DNA from: DATARH01 sp963734125
Lineage (GTDB): Bacteria; Pseudomonadota; Alphaproteobacteria; ATCC43930; CGMCC-115725
Reading direction: 5' to 3'
Assembly (NCBI GenBank): GCA_963734125.1
Contig: CAVTGB010000004.1
Span: forward strand, 89,679 to 153,678
DNA: 64,000 nt
Positions 24,399 through 31,715 of this stretch are shown in pieces. Every line of letters begins with the position of its first letter. The stretch's first letter is position 1. The notes beneath the pieces are model-generated. The model worked only from the letters and a program-made list of their open reading frames with translations, searched no databases and had not been told where the DNA came from. A program made the position numbers and the translations under genes.

Positions 24399-25360
24399 GC
24401 GCGGATCGGGGAGCGGTTGACGCCTTCACCCGGCGCCACCGCTTTCACCCGCTGGAGGCGCTGCCCTGGGCGGCGGCGCTGGCGGCTTACGTAATTTTCC
24501 CAAGCTATCTGCCATTGGGTTCGCAGATCCTGGCGACGATCCTCTTTGCCCTCTCGGCCGATCTGGTGCTGGGGTATGCCGGCATCGTCACCCTGGGCCA
24601 TGCCGCGTTCTTCGGCACCGGCGCCTACACCGCCGGCATCCTCGCCGCGCATGGCTGGGGCGAACCGATCAGTGGCCTCATCGTCGGGGCGCTTGCCGCG
24701 GCCCTCGTCGGGCTCGCCTCGGGCCTCGTCGTCCTGCGCACGACCGGGCTCCCACTCCTGATGCAGACCCTGGTCGTTGCCACCCTCCTCTACGAGGCGG
24801 CCAACAAGGCCTCCTCGATCACCGGGGGCGACGATGGGCTGCAGGGCATGGTGGTGTGGCCGATCTTCGGCGTCTTTAATTTCGATCTGTTCGGCCGGAC
24901 CGCTTACGTCTACTGCCTCGTCGTCCTCTTTGGATGCTGGTGGTTCGCCCGCCACCTCGTCCACTCGCCGTTTGGGCGCTCCTTGACCGGCATTCGCGAG
25001 AATGTGCTGCGCATGCACGCCGTCGGTGCGCCGGTGTTTCGCCGCCGCCTTATAATCTACACGATCTCCGCCGCCTTCGCCGGGACCGCCGGGGCGCTGG
25101 TCGCGCAGACCACGCAATTTGTCGGGCTCAGCAGCCTCAGCCTCGATCGCTCCGGGGGCGCCTTAATCATGCTGATCATCGGCGGGGTCGGGCGGCTCTA
25201 TGGCGCCTTCATTGGCGTCCCCCTCTACATGATCGCGCAGGACCGGTTTTCCGAACTCGAGCCGGCCTATTGGTATTTCTGGATCGGCCTCCTAATGGTG
25301 ATCGTCGTCCTGTTCGGCCGCGGCGGCGTTCTCGGCCTCCTCGACCGGCTCCGCCGATGA
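24395..25360 (+). CDS. Branched-chain amino acid-type ABC transporter permease, LivM family
   Basis: The 321-residue membrane protein has LVLGYAGIVTLGHAAFFGTGAY (the LivM signature), the cytoplasmic loop SPFGRSLTGIRENVLRMHAVGAP and IGGVGRLYGAFIGVPLYMI. Start choice: GTG 24,395 overlaps the livH TGA as GTGA, which fits the coupled pattern of the whole operon; an upstream ATG at 24,365 would overlap livH by 34 bases. Its stop in turn overlaps the livG start as ATGA at 25,357-25,360. Confidence 0.9.
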   Translation: MSADRGAVDAFTRRHRFHPLEALPWAAALAAYVIFPSYLPLGSQILATILFALSADLVLGYAGIVTLGHAAFFGTGAYTAGILAAHGWGEPISGLIVGALAAALVGLASGLVVLRTTGLPLLMQTLVVATLLYEAANKASSITGGDDGLQGMVVWPIFGVFNFDLFGRTAYVYCLVVLFGCWWFARHLVHSPFGRSLTGIRENVLRMHAVGAPVFRRRLIIYTISAAFAGTAGALVAQTTQFVGLSSLSLDRSGGALIMLIIGGVGRLYGAFIGVPLYMIAQDRFSELEPAYWYFWIGLLMVIVVLFGRGGVLGLLDRLRR

Positions 25361-26136
25361 TCCCGCCCGCGACAAATGGGCCGGCGCTCGAAACTCGCGC
25401 CCTCTCGAAGAGTTTTGGCGCGCTGCGCGTTGCCGACGCCATCGATTTCCGGCTCGAACGCGGCGCCCGCCAGGCGCTGATCGGCCCGAACGGCGCCGGC
25501 AAGACCAGCTTTGTCAACCTGGTGACCGGGGCGCTGCGGCCGGACGCCGGGCAGATCCTGATCGACGGCGCCGAGGTAACTCATCTGGCGCAATCGGCGC
25601 GCGTGAAGCGTGGTCTCGCGCGCACCTTCCAGGTCACCGCGTTGTTCCGCCAGTTGAGCACGCTCGAAAACGTGACGCTTGCGATCGCCGAGAGGGAAGG
25701 GGTCGCGGGTGACCTGTTTTGGCCCGCCGGGCGTCACCAGCACGTCACCGAGGAAGCCTTCGCGCTTTTGGAATCGCTCGACCTCGCCGCTGACGCATTG
25801 CGCCCGGTCAACACCCTCCCCTATGGCCGCCAGCGCCTCGTCGAGATCGCCGTCGCGCTCGGCCTTGCACCGAAGGTGCTGCTGCTCGACGAACCGGCCG
25901 CCGGCGTCCCCTCGGGCGAAACCGGGCTCGTCATCGGGGTCGTCGAGCGCCTGCCGCCCGACATCGCCGTCCTCATCATCGACCACGATATGGATCTGGT
26001 GTTTCGCCTGGCGCGCCGCATCACGGTGATGGTCGAGGGGCATATCCTCGTCGAGGGCCCGCCCGAGGCGATCGCCGGCGATCCGCAAGTGCGCCAGGTC
26101 TATCTCGGCGAGCGCGCCCATGGACCCGGGCGATGA
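25357..26136 (+). CDS. Branched-chain amino acid-type ABC transporter ATPase, LivG family
   Basis: The 259-residue ATPase has Walker A GPNGAGKT (43-50), the Q-loop in ARTFQVTALF and Walker B VLLLDEPAAGV with H-loop IIDHDMDLVF. The signature is LPYGRQR in place of the usual LSxGxQ, which is within the range of LivG proteins. It energises import through the LivH/LivM channel. The gene overlaps livM (ATGA) and its own stop overlaps livF by four bases (26,133-26,136). Confidence 0.92.
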   Translation: MIPPATNGPALETRALSKSFGALRVADAIDFRLERGARQALIGPNGAGKTSFVNLVTGALRPDAGQILIDGAEVTHLAQSARVKRGLARTFQVTALFRQLSTLENVTLAIAEREGVAGDLFWPAGRHQHVTEEAFALLESLDLAADALRPVNTLPYGRQRLVEIAVALGLAPKVLLLDEPAAGVPSGETGLVIGVVERLPPDIAVLIIDHDMDLVFRLARRITVMVEGHILVEGPPEAIAGDPQVRQVYLGERAHGPGR

Positions 26137-26864
26137 GCGAACCCACCCAGGCCGAGGGCCTCACTCTCGACGGGGTCGACGCGGGATATGGCGAGACGGT
26201 GGTGCTCGAAGGGATTTCGCTCGCGATCAAGCCGGGCGGCACGCTCGCCCTCCTTGGCCGCAACGGGGTCGGCAAGACGACGCTGCTGGCAACGATCATG
26301 GGGCATACCGCGCTCCATGCCGGGCGCATCCGCTTTGCCGGGCGGGACATCGGGGCGCTGCCGCCCTACCGCCGGGCGCGGCTCGGCATTGGCCTGGTGC
26401 CACAGGAGCGGGAGATCTTTCCTTCGCTCACGGTCGAGGAGAATTTGCTAGTCGCGGCGCAGCCCAGCGCCTGGTCAGTTCCCCGCATCTATGATCTTTT
26501 CCCCTCGCTCGCATCGCGCCGCACCAACCGCGGCAATCACCTCTCGGGCGGCGAACAGCAGATGCTGGCGATCGGCCGCGCGCTCATTGGCAACCCGGCG
26601 CTCCTCTTGATGGACGAGCCGCTCGAGGGCCTCGCGCCGGTGATCGTCGACACGCTCCTGGCGGCGCTCGGGCGGGTGCGGCGCGAAGACCATCTGGCGC
26701 TCCTCCTGGTCGAACAGCACGCCCGTCTCGCGCTCGAATTCGCCGACGAGGCGATCGTCCTCGACCGCGGCCGGATCGTCTTCGACGGCCCGAGCCGCGA
26801 ATTGCTCGACGCCTCCGAGCGCGTCGAAGCGCTGATGGGCGTAACCGCCCGCGGCCCGCGCTAG
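26133..26864 (+). CDS. Branched-chain amino acid-type ABC transporter ATPase, LivF family
   Basis: The 243-residue ATPase has Walker A GRNGVGKTT (42-50), signature LSGGEQQML, Walker B LLLMDEPLEGLAP and H-loop VEQH. It pairs with LivG as the second nucleotide-binding subunit. ATG 26,133 overlaps the livG stop. It is the last transporter gene; an exported alpha/beta hydrolase starts 11 bases later and probably belongs to the same transcript. Confidence 0.92.
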   Translation: MSEPTQAEGLTLDGVDAGYGETVVLEGISLAIKPGGTLALLGRNGVGKTTLLATIMGHTALHAGRIRFAGRDIGALPPYRRARLGIGLVPQEREIFPSLTVEENLLVAAQPSAWSVPRIYDLFPSLASRRTNRGNHLSGGEQQMLAIGRALIGNPALLLMDEPLEGLAPVIVDTLLAALGRVRREDHLALLLVEQHARLALEFADEAIVLDRGRIVFDGPSRELLDASERVEALMGVTARGPR

Positions 26865-26875
26865 AATTAAGGGAG

Positions 26876-27745
26876 ATGCGCATGCGCCGATTTGCCTTGC
26901 TATGCCTGCTGATCCTCGTGGCCTCGGCGGCCGCGAACGCCGAGACGCCGCAATGGCTGACACTGCCGCCGACGCCGAGCCTGCCGAAGGCGGCGCAGAG
27001 CGGCTATGCCCCGGTCAACGGCGTCAAGATCTGGTACGCCACCTTCGGGCCCGGGTCAGCCGCGGGCGACCCCGTCATCCTCTTGCATGGCGGCCTCGCC
27101 AACTCGAATTACTGGGGCAACCAGGTGCGCGAACTGGCAAAGCGCTACCCGGTCATCGTCATGGACAGCCGCGGGCACGGCCGCAGCACCCGTAACGCCG
27201 AGCCGTATGGCTATGATCTGATGGCGTCGGACGTGGTCGGGCTGATGGATTTCCTCAAGGTCAAGAAGGCGGCAATCGTCGGCTGGAGCGACGGCGCGAT
27301 CCTCGGCCTCGACATCGCGATGAAGCATCCCGAGCGGGTGTCGAAACTGTTTGCCTTTGCTGCCAATTCTGATCCCTCAGGCGTCGCCGACATCGCCCAG
27401 AGCCCGGTCTTCAACGCCTACATCGCCCGCGCCGAGAAGGAATACGAAAAGCTGTCGCCCACCCCCACCGAGTACAAGACCTTTCTCGCCCAAATCACCA
27501 AGATGTGGGAAATCCAGCCCAACTGGACCGCCGCGGATTTGAAGCGCATCACGGTGCCGACCTGGATTGTCGACGCCGACCATGACGAAGCGATCAAGCG
27601 CGAGAACACCCTATTCATGGCCGCCAACATCCCCGATGCCGGCCTCCTCTTAGAGCCCGAGGTCAGCCACTTCGCGTTTCTCCAGGACCCCGGCCAGTTC
27701 ACCGCCGACGTCCTGCATTTCCTCGATCACGTGAAGGGGCGCTGA
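26876..27745 (+). CDS. Exported alpha/beta hydrolase
   Basis: The 289-residue product starts with a signal peptide MRMRRFALLCLLILVASAAA ending near NAE, so it acts in the periplasm. The fold motifs are VILLHGGLANS (oxyanion), S138 in VGWSDGAILG (nucleophile elbow), D in TWIVDADHDE, and a C-terminal His in EVSHFAFLQDP. The substrate is unknown; esters or lactones are usual. GGGAG precedes ATG 26,876, and ATG 26,882 is an alternative. Its position directly after the transporter genes suggests that it prepares or processes the imported compound. Confidence 0.85.
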   Translation: MRMRRFALLCLLILVASAAANAETPQWLTLPPTPSLPKAAQSGYAPVNGVKIWYATFGPGSAAGDPVILLHGGLANSNYWGNQVRELAKRYPVIVMDSRGHGRSTRNAEPYGYDLMASDVVGLMDFLKVKKAAIVGWSDGAILGLDIAMKHPERVSKLFAFAANSDPSGVADIAQSPVFNAYIARAEKEYEKLSPTPTEYKTFLAQITKMWEIQPNWTAADLKRITVPTWIVDADHDEAIKRENTLFMAANIPDAGLLLEPEVSHFAFLQDPGQFTADVLHFLDHVKGR

Positions 27746-27784
27746 CCTTCGCACTCGGCGCGCATCACCCTCACCCCACCCCGA

Positions 27785-27865
27785 CCCGCCCCCATCGAGG
27801 GGGCGGGAGTAACAACGAGGCCCTCGCCGCCGAGATAAACCCTCCCCCTTGATGGGGGAGGGTTT
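27785..27865. repeat. Two G/C-rich palindromes downstream of the liv operon
   Basis: Two hairpins sit in the gap between the alpha/beta hydrolase and moeA ends. CCCGCCCCC / GGGGGCGGG (27,785-27,793 and 27,799-27,807) has a 5-base loop. AAACCCTCCCCC / GGGGGAGGGTTT (27,837-27,848 and 27,854-27,865) is a perfect 12-bp stem. The second ends in T-rich sequence on both strands, so it could act as a bidirectional terminator for the convergent genes. Confidence 0.75.
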
Positions 27866-27928
27866 GGGAGGGGGTGAGCGCGGTGCAGCTTAATTGATCG
27901 GCTCAACATGAGCCCCTCGCCGCCGCGC

Positions 27929-29143
27929 CTACAAGGGCCAGGCGCTGCCGGAAAACGGGATGATCGGCACCTCTGCGCCGACCGGGAGCGCCGGGGCGTG
28001 CGGCGGGCGCATGACGAGGCAATCGGAGGCGGAGAGCGGGCGCATCATCGAGCTGTCCTGGACTTCGAACGGGACGGCTTCGACGACGCCATCGGCGGCG
28101 CGCACGAGGCGGGCGCGCAGATAGTCCTGCCGGCGGTCGTTGGCTCGGAGGGCGACGCCAAGCCGGACGGTTACCGGCGCCGCCGCCGCGTCGGCGAGGC
28201 CGCTCAGGCGATCGAGCGCGGGCTTCAAGAAGAGCAGCGAGCAGACCAAGGTCGAGACCGGGTTGCCGGGGAGCCCCAGCATCGGCGTCCCGCGGTAATG
28301 CCCGAACATCAAGGGCTTGCCCGGCCGCATCGCGATTTCCCAGAAATCGATGTCGAGCCCGTCTTCGCTGAGAACTCCGCGCACAAGATCGTGCTCGCCG
28401 ACCGAGACGCCGCCGGTCGTAACCAGGAGATCGACCCCCTTTGCCGCCGCGGCAAAGCGGCGGAGCGCCTCGGGGTCGTCAGGCGCGTTGCCGACCAGGA
28501 CCGGAACGCCGCCGCAGGCGGTGACAAAGGCGGCGAGCGCCAGCGCGTTCGAACTGACGATCTGATGGGGGCCGATCGGGTCCCCCGGCATGACGATCTC
28601 GTCGCCGGTGGAAAGGACCCCGACCCGCGGCCGGCGATGGACAAAGAGCCACGGCCGGTTCATCGCCGCGGCGAGCCCGACGTCGCGGGGCGTCAGGCGG
28701 CGTCCGGCGGTGAGCAGCACGTCGCCCTCGGCGAAATCGAGGCCGGCGCGCCGGACATAGCGGCCCTTCGCCGCGCCTTCCCTGACCTCGACCCGGTCGC
28801 CCTGCCGTTCGGTATCTTCCTGGATGATGATCGTGTCGGCGCCGTCCGGCAGCGGCGCCCCGGTGAAGATGCGGGCAGCCTCGCCCGGCCCGAGGGTGCC
28901 GCCAAACCCGGCGCCGGCCGGGATCTCGGCGACGATCGCGAGGCGCGCGGGGATGCGGCCGAGATCGGCGGCGCGCACCGCATAGCCGTCCATAGCCGAG
29001 ACCGCGAACGGCGGCTGGGTCCGCCGCGCCGCCACATCCTCGGCGAGAACCCGGCCGATCGCCTCGGCAATCGACACCTGTTCGGGGGGGAGCGCTTCGA
29101 GCGGGGCCAGGAGCCGCCCCAGGGCTTCTTCAACCGATATCAT
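27929..29143 (-). CDS. moeA: Molybdopterin molybdotransferase MoeA
   Basis: The 404-residue enzyme inserts molybdate into adenylated molybdopterin in molybdenum cofactor synthesis. MoeA motifs are present: FAVSAMDGYAVRAADL, IFTGAPLPDGADTIIIQEDT, VGVLSTGDEIVMPG, VTTGGVSVGEHDL and GLPGNPVSTLVCSLLF. The ATG at 29,143 overlaps the TGA that ends the corrected moaC frame (29,140-29,142), so both genes are translated in series. It is the last gene of the trpD-trpC-moaC-moeA run; lexA, the usual next gene in many alphaproteobacteria, is not here. Confidence 0.95.
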   Translation of the reverse strand: MISVEEALGRLLAPLEALPPEQVSIAEAIGRVLAEDVAARRTQPPFAVSAMDGYAVRAADLGRIPARLAIVAEIPAGAGFGGTLGPGEAARIFTGAPLPDGADTIIIQEDTERQGDRVEVREGAAKGRYVRRAGLDFAEGDVLLTAGRRLTPRDVGLAAAMNRPWLFVHRRPRVGVLSTGDEIVMPGDPIGPHQIVSSNALALAAFVTACGGVPVLVGNAPDDPEALRRFAAAAKGVDLLVTTGGVSVGEHDLVRGVLSEDGLDIDFWEIAMRPGKPLMFGHYRGTPMLGLPGNPVSTLVCSLLFLKPALDRLSGLADAAAAPVTVRLGVALRANDRRQDYLRARLVRAADGVVEAVPFEVQDSSMMRPLSASDCLVMRPPHAPALPVGAEVPIIPFSGSAWPL

Positions 29144-29626
29144 AGATTTGCCTCGTAATCACCTGACTTACCGCCCGATTTGCGCAAAAGGCGCAGATCG
29201 GTCACGACCATCGCGCGGTCGATCGCCTTGCACATGTCATAGATCGTCAGCGCAGCGAATTCCGGCTGCGGTCAGCGCTTCCATCTCGACCCCGGTGCGC
29301 CCCTGGAGGCGGCAGGTCGCGGTGATCTCGACGCAGGAACGCTCGGGCACGCAGACGAGTTCGACCGCGACCGAGGTCAAGGCCAGCGGATGACATAGCG
29401 GGATCAATTCGGCGGTGCGCTTTGCCGCCATGATCCCGGCGAGGCGCGCGACCGCGAGCACATCGCCCTTGGCGATTTCGCCGGCCTGGATCCGAGCCAA
29501 GGTCTCGGGTTTCATGACGACCCGGGCGCCGGCGATTGCCACCCGGTCGGTCTCGGCCTTGTCGGAGACGTCGACCATCCGGGCGCGGCCTTCGAGATCG
29601 GTGTGGGTGAGGTCGGGGAGGCGCAA
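29140..29626 (-). pseudogene. moaC: Cyclic pyranopterin monophosphate synthase MoaC (fused upstream to TrpC, frameshift near the end)
   Basis: The MoaC sequence LTHTDLEGRARMVDVSDKAE, GDVLAVARLAGIMAAKRT, LIPLCHPLALTSV and QGRTGVEMEALTAA is complete up to about 29,264. The frame then slips. In the neighbouring frame FAALTIYDMCKAIDRAMVV and LRKSGGKSGDYEANL run to a TGA at 29,140-29,142 that overlaps moeA, exactly as an intact moaC would end. One missing or extra base at about 29,258-29,264 explains this. The 5' end is in frame with trpC with no stop between; a TTG at 29,624-29,626 is the only possible separate start. MoaC converts 3',8-cyclo-GTP to cyclic pyranopterin phosphate. Confidence 0.8.
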
Positions 29627-30406
29627 GAGGCGACGCGTGGCCGCCGCAACGTCGCCCGACCGCATCAGCGATTCGCCCACCAGAAAAGAGCGCGCGCCGG
29701 CAGCGGCGAGGCGGTCGAGATCAACGGGGCCGTTGAGGCCGCTTTCGCCGACGACAACGTGGCCGGGCGGCACCAGCGGCGCGAGGCTCTCGGTCGTCTG
29801 AAGATCGACCTTCAAGGTCTTCAGATCGCGGTTGTTGATGCCGATCAGCCGAGCCTCGAGACGGAGCGCGCGGTCGAGTTCGGCGCGATTGTGGACTTCA
29901 ACCAACACATCAAGTCCGAGCCCGGCCGCGGTGGCGGCAAGATCGCCCGCCATAGCGTCGTCGATCGCGGCCATGATGAGAAGGATGCAGTCGGCGCCGA
30001 GCACGCGGCTCTCGATCACCTGATAGGGATCGAGGATGAAATCCTTGCGCAAAACCGGGAGGCGGCAGGCGGCGCGGGCCGCCCGCAAATGGTCGTCGGA
30101 GCCCTGGAAATAGGGCGTATCGGTCAACACCGAAAGGCAGGTGGCGCCCCCCGTCTCATAGGCCTGCGCCAATGCCGGCGGGTCGAAATCGGCGCGGATC
30201 AGGCCGCGGCTCGGCGAGGCCTTTTTGATCTCGGCGATGAGGCCGTAGCGCCCGGCCTTCACCTGACCTTCGAGCGCATCGGCAAACGGCCGCACCGGGG
30301 GCGCATCGGCGAGCATCGCGCGCAGCGCCGCCTCCGGCCGCACCGCCTTCGAGCGCGCGACATGCTCGCGTTTCGCGGCGCAGATCTCAGTAAGGACGTC
30401 AGCCAT
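29237..30406 (-). CDS. trpC: Indole-3-glycerol phosphate synthase TrpC, reading through into MoaC
   Basis: The 389-residue open frame starts with a full TrpC barrel (residues 1 to about 262). It has LIAEIKKASPSRGLI with the catalytic Lys and Glu, LPVLRKDFILDPYQV, GINNRDLKTL and VVGESGLNGPVDL, ending FLVGESLMRSGDVAAATRRL. It catalyses ring closure to indole-3-glycerol phosphate in tryptophan synthesis. Residues 265-380 are MoaC, with no stop codon or recognisable linker between. The last nine residues are an artefact of a frameshift inside moaC. In most alphaproteobacteria trpC and moaC are adjacent but separate, so the fusion is unusual. The ATG overlaps the trpD stop by eight bases. Confidence 0.9.
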   Translation of the reverse strand: MADVLTEICAAKREHVARSKAVRPEAALRAMLADAPPVRPFADALEGQVKAGRYGLIAEIKKASPSRGLIRADFDPPALAQAYETGGATCLSVLTDTPYFQGSDDHLRAARAACRLPVLRKDFILDPYQVIESRVLGADCILLIMAAIDDAMAGDLAATAAGLGLDVLVEVHNRAELDRALRLEARLIGINNRDLKTLKVDLQTTESLAPLVPPGHVVVGESGLNGPVDLDRLAAAGARSFLVGESLMRSGDVAAATRRLLRLPDLTHTDLEGRARMVDVSDKAETDRVAIAGARVVMKPETLARIQAGEIAKGDVLAVARLAGIMAAKRTAELIPLCHPLALTSVAVELVCVPERSCVEITATCRLQGRTGVEMEALTAAGIRCADDL

Positions 30407-31439
30407 CGCCGCCCCCCTCGTTGGTCATCGCGACCAGCCGGTCGAGCACCTGCCGAGCCGCGCCGCTGTCGATCGCCTCGGCGGCGATCGCGACCCCCGC
30501 CCTCAGATCCAGGGTGCGGCCCGCCACCACCAGCGCCGCGGCGCTGTTGAGCAGCACGACATCGCGCAGCGGGCCCGGCGCGCCGCCCAATACGTCGCGC
30601 ATCAATTGGGCGTTGTGCGCCGGCTCGCCGCCCTTCAGCGCCTCGAGCGTGACCCGCGCGAGCCCGACCTCTTCGGGGGTCACCTCGAAGCTTCTCACGC
30701 TGCCGTCGTTGAACTCGGCGACCGTCGTCACCCCGGCCGTCGTCAATTCGTCGATGCCGGAGCCGTGCACCACCCAGGCGCGCTCGGCGCCGAGCCGCCC
30801 CAAGACTTCGGCCATCGGCACCACCCATTCCGGCGCGTACACGCCGACCAGCTGGCGCCGCGTCCCGGCCGGGTTCGACATCGGCCCCAACAGGTTGAAG
30901 ATCGTGCGGGTGCCGAGCTCGACCCGGGTCGGCCCGACATGGCGCATTGCGCTGTGGTGGCGCGGCGCCATCAAAAAGCAGAACCCGATCTCCCACAGGC
31001 AGCGGCGTACGATCGTCATGTCGGCGTCGATATTGACGCCGAGCGCACTCAAGACGTCGGCCGCCCCCGAGCGCGATGAGAAGGCGCGGTTGCCGTGCTT
31101 GGCGACCGGGACGCCAGCGCCGGCGACGACAAGCCCGGTGGCGGTCGAGATGTTGAAAGTGCCGGAGGCATCGCCGCCGGTGCCGACCGTGTCGATCGTG
31201 CCCGGCGGCGCGTCGATCGCCAGCGCTTTGAGGCGCATCGTGCGCACCGCCCCGGTGATCTCGTCAACGGTTTCGCCGCGCATCCTGAGCGCCATCAGAA
31301 AGGCGCCGATCTGCGACGGCGTCGCGTTGCCGCTCATGATGATGTCGAAGGCGGCCTCGGCTTCGCTTTCGCTGAGCGCCCGGCCGGAAGCGATCTGGGC
31401 GAGGAGCGGTTTCAGATCGGTTATCGCCGCGGCGCTCAT
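30399..31439 (-). CDS. trpD: Anthranilate phosphoribosyltransferase
   Basis: The 346-residue enzyme transfers phosphoribose from PRPP to anthranilate, the second tryptophan step. It has the PRPP motif DTVGTGGDASGTFNIST, KHGNRAFSSRSGAADVLSALG (anthranilate site) and LGPMSNPAGTRRQLVGVY. GGAG is found about 10 bases before the ATG at 31,439. It begins the minus-strand run trpD-trpC/moaC-moeA and is divergent from trpE(G), so the 112-base gap to the trp leader peptide must hold both promoters. Confidence 0.95.
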   Translation of the reverse strand: MSAAAITDLKPLLAQIASGRALSESEAEAAFDIIMSGNATPSQIGAFLMALRMRGETVDEITGAVRTMRLKALAIDAPPGTIDTVGTGGDASGTFNISTATGLVVAGAGVPVAKHGNRAFSSRSGAADVLSALGVNIDADMTIVRRCLWEIGFCFLMAPRHHSAMRHVGPTRVELGTRTIFNLLGPMSNPAGTRRQLVGVYAPEWVVPMAEVLGRLGAERAWVVHGSGIDELTTAGVTTVAEFNDGSVRSFEVTPEEVGLARVTLEALKGGEPAHNAQLMRDVLGGAPGPLRDVVLLNSAAALVVAGRTLDLRAGVAIAAEAIDSGAARQVLDRLVAMTNEGGGDG

Positions 31440-31551
31440 CGGGAGGTTCTCCGTGTCATGGATCCGTTATATCAGCCTCTGCCATCGGGCGGTAACCGAA
31501 GGCGTCGCGGCGCGATTGCGATACCGCCGCTCAGCTGATAGAGTGCGGCCC
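31440..31551. promoter_or_regulatory. Divergent trpD / trpL-trpE(G) promoter region (inferred)
   Basis: This short gap separates the trpD start and the tryptophan leader peptide, which point away from each other, so both promoters should lie here. TTGCGA at 31,516-31,521 followed after 15 bases by GATAGA is a weak sigma-70-like candidate for trpE(G), but neither box is convincing. No operator is evident. Confidence 0.35.
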
Positions 31552-31596
31552 ATGAGCACCGTGTCGCGTTCAACCAACTGGTGGTGGCCCGTCTAA
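31552..31596 (+). CDS. trpL: Tryptophan leader peptide with three consecutive Trp codons
   Basis: The 14-residue frame MSTVSRSTNWWWPV ends at TAA 31,594-31,596. Three TGG codons in a row (31,579-31,587) shortly before the stop are the hallmark of a trp attenuation leader; rhizobial and azospirilla trpE(G) genes have a peptide of the same kind. It is followed at once by the competing hairpins of the attenuator and then by trpE(G). Stalling at the Trp codons when charged tRNA-Trp is scarce would favour read-through. Confidence 0.9.
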   Translation: MSTVSRSTNWWWPV

Positions 31597-31659
31597 CCCG
31601 GGCGGCCACGATTCCCGTTGTTATAGGCCGCCTTGGAGCACCGGGCGGCTTTCGCTTTT
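31597..31659 (+). terminator. trp attenuator: mutually exclusive antiterminator and terminator
   Basis: Three segments can pair in two ways. A is GGCGGCC (31,601-31,607), B is GGCCGCC (31,626-31,632) and C is GGCGGC (31,644-31,649). A:B is a perfect 7-bp antiterminator stem. B:C is a 6-bp stem followed by TTTCGCTTTT, an intrinsic terminator. A ribosome halted at the three Trp codons leaves A free and A:B forms. One that reaches the stop codon at 31,596 covers A and lets B:C form. The geometry is as expected for Trp-controlled attenuation of trpE(G). Confidence 0.85.
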
Positions 31660-31715
31660 AAGAAGGCGACGGCGGAACGGACCTCCGAGGCGATCCAAAC
31701 CCGGAGGGAAACCCC

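Noticed and set aside
30421..31551. 391-residue plus-strand frame ending in the trp leader
   Set aside because: Only its last 14 codons are meaningful (trpL); the rest is antisense to trpD.
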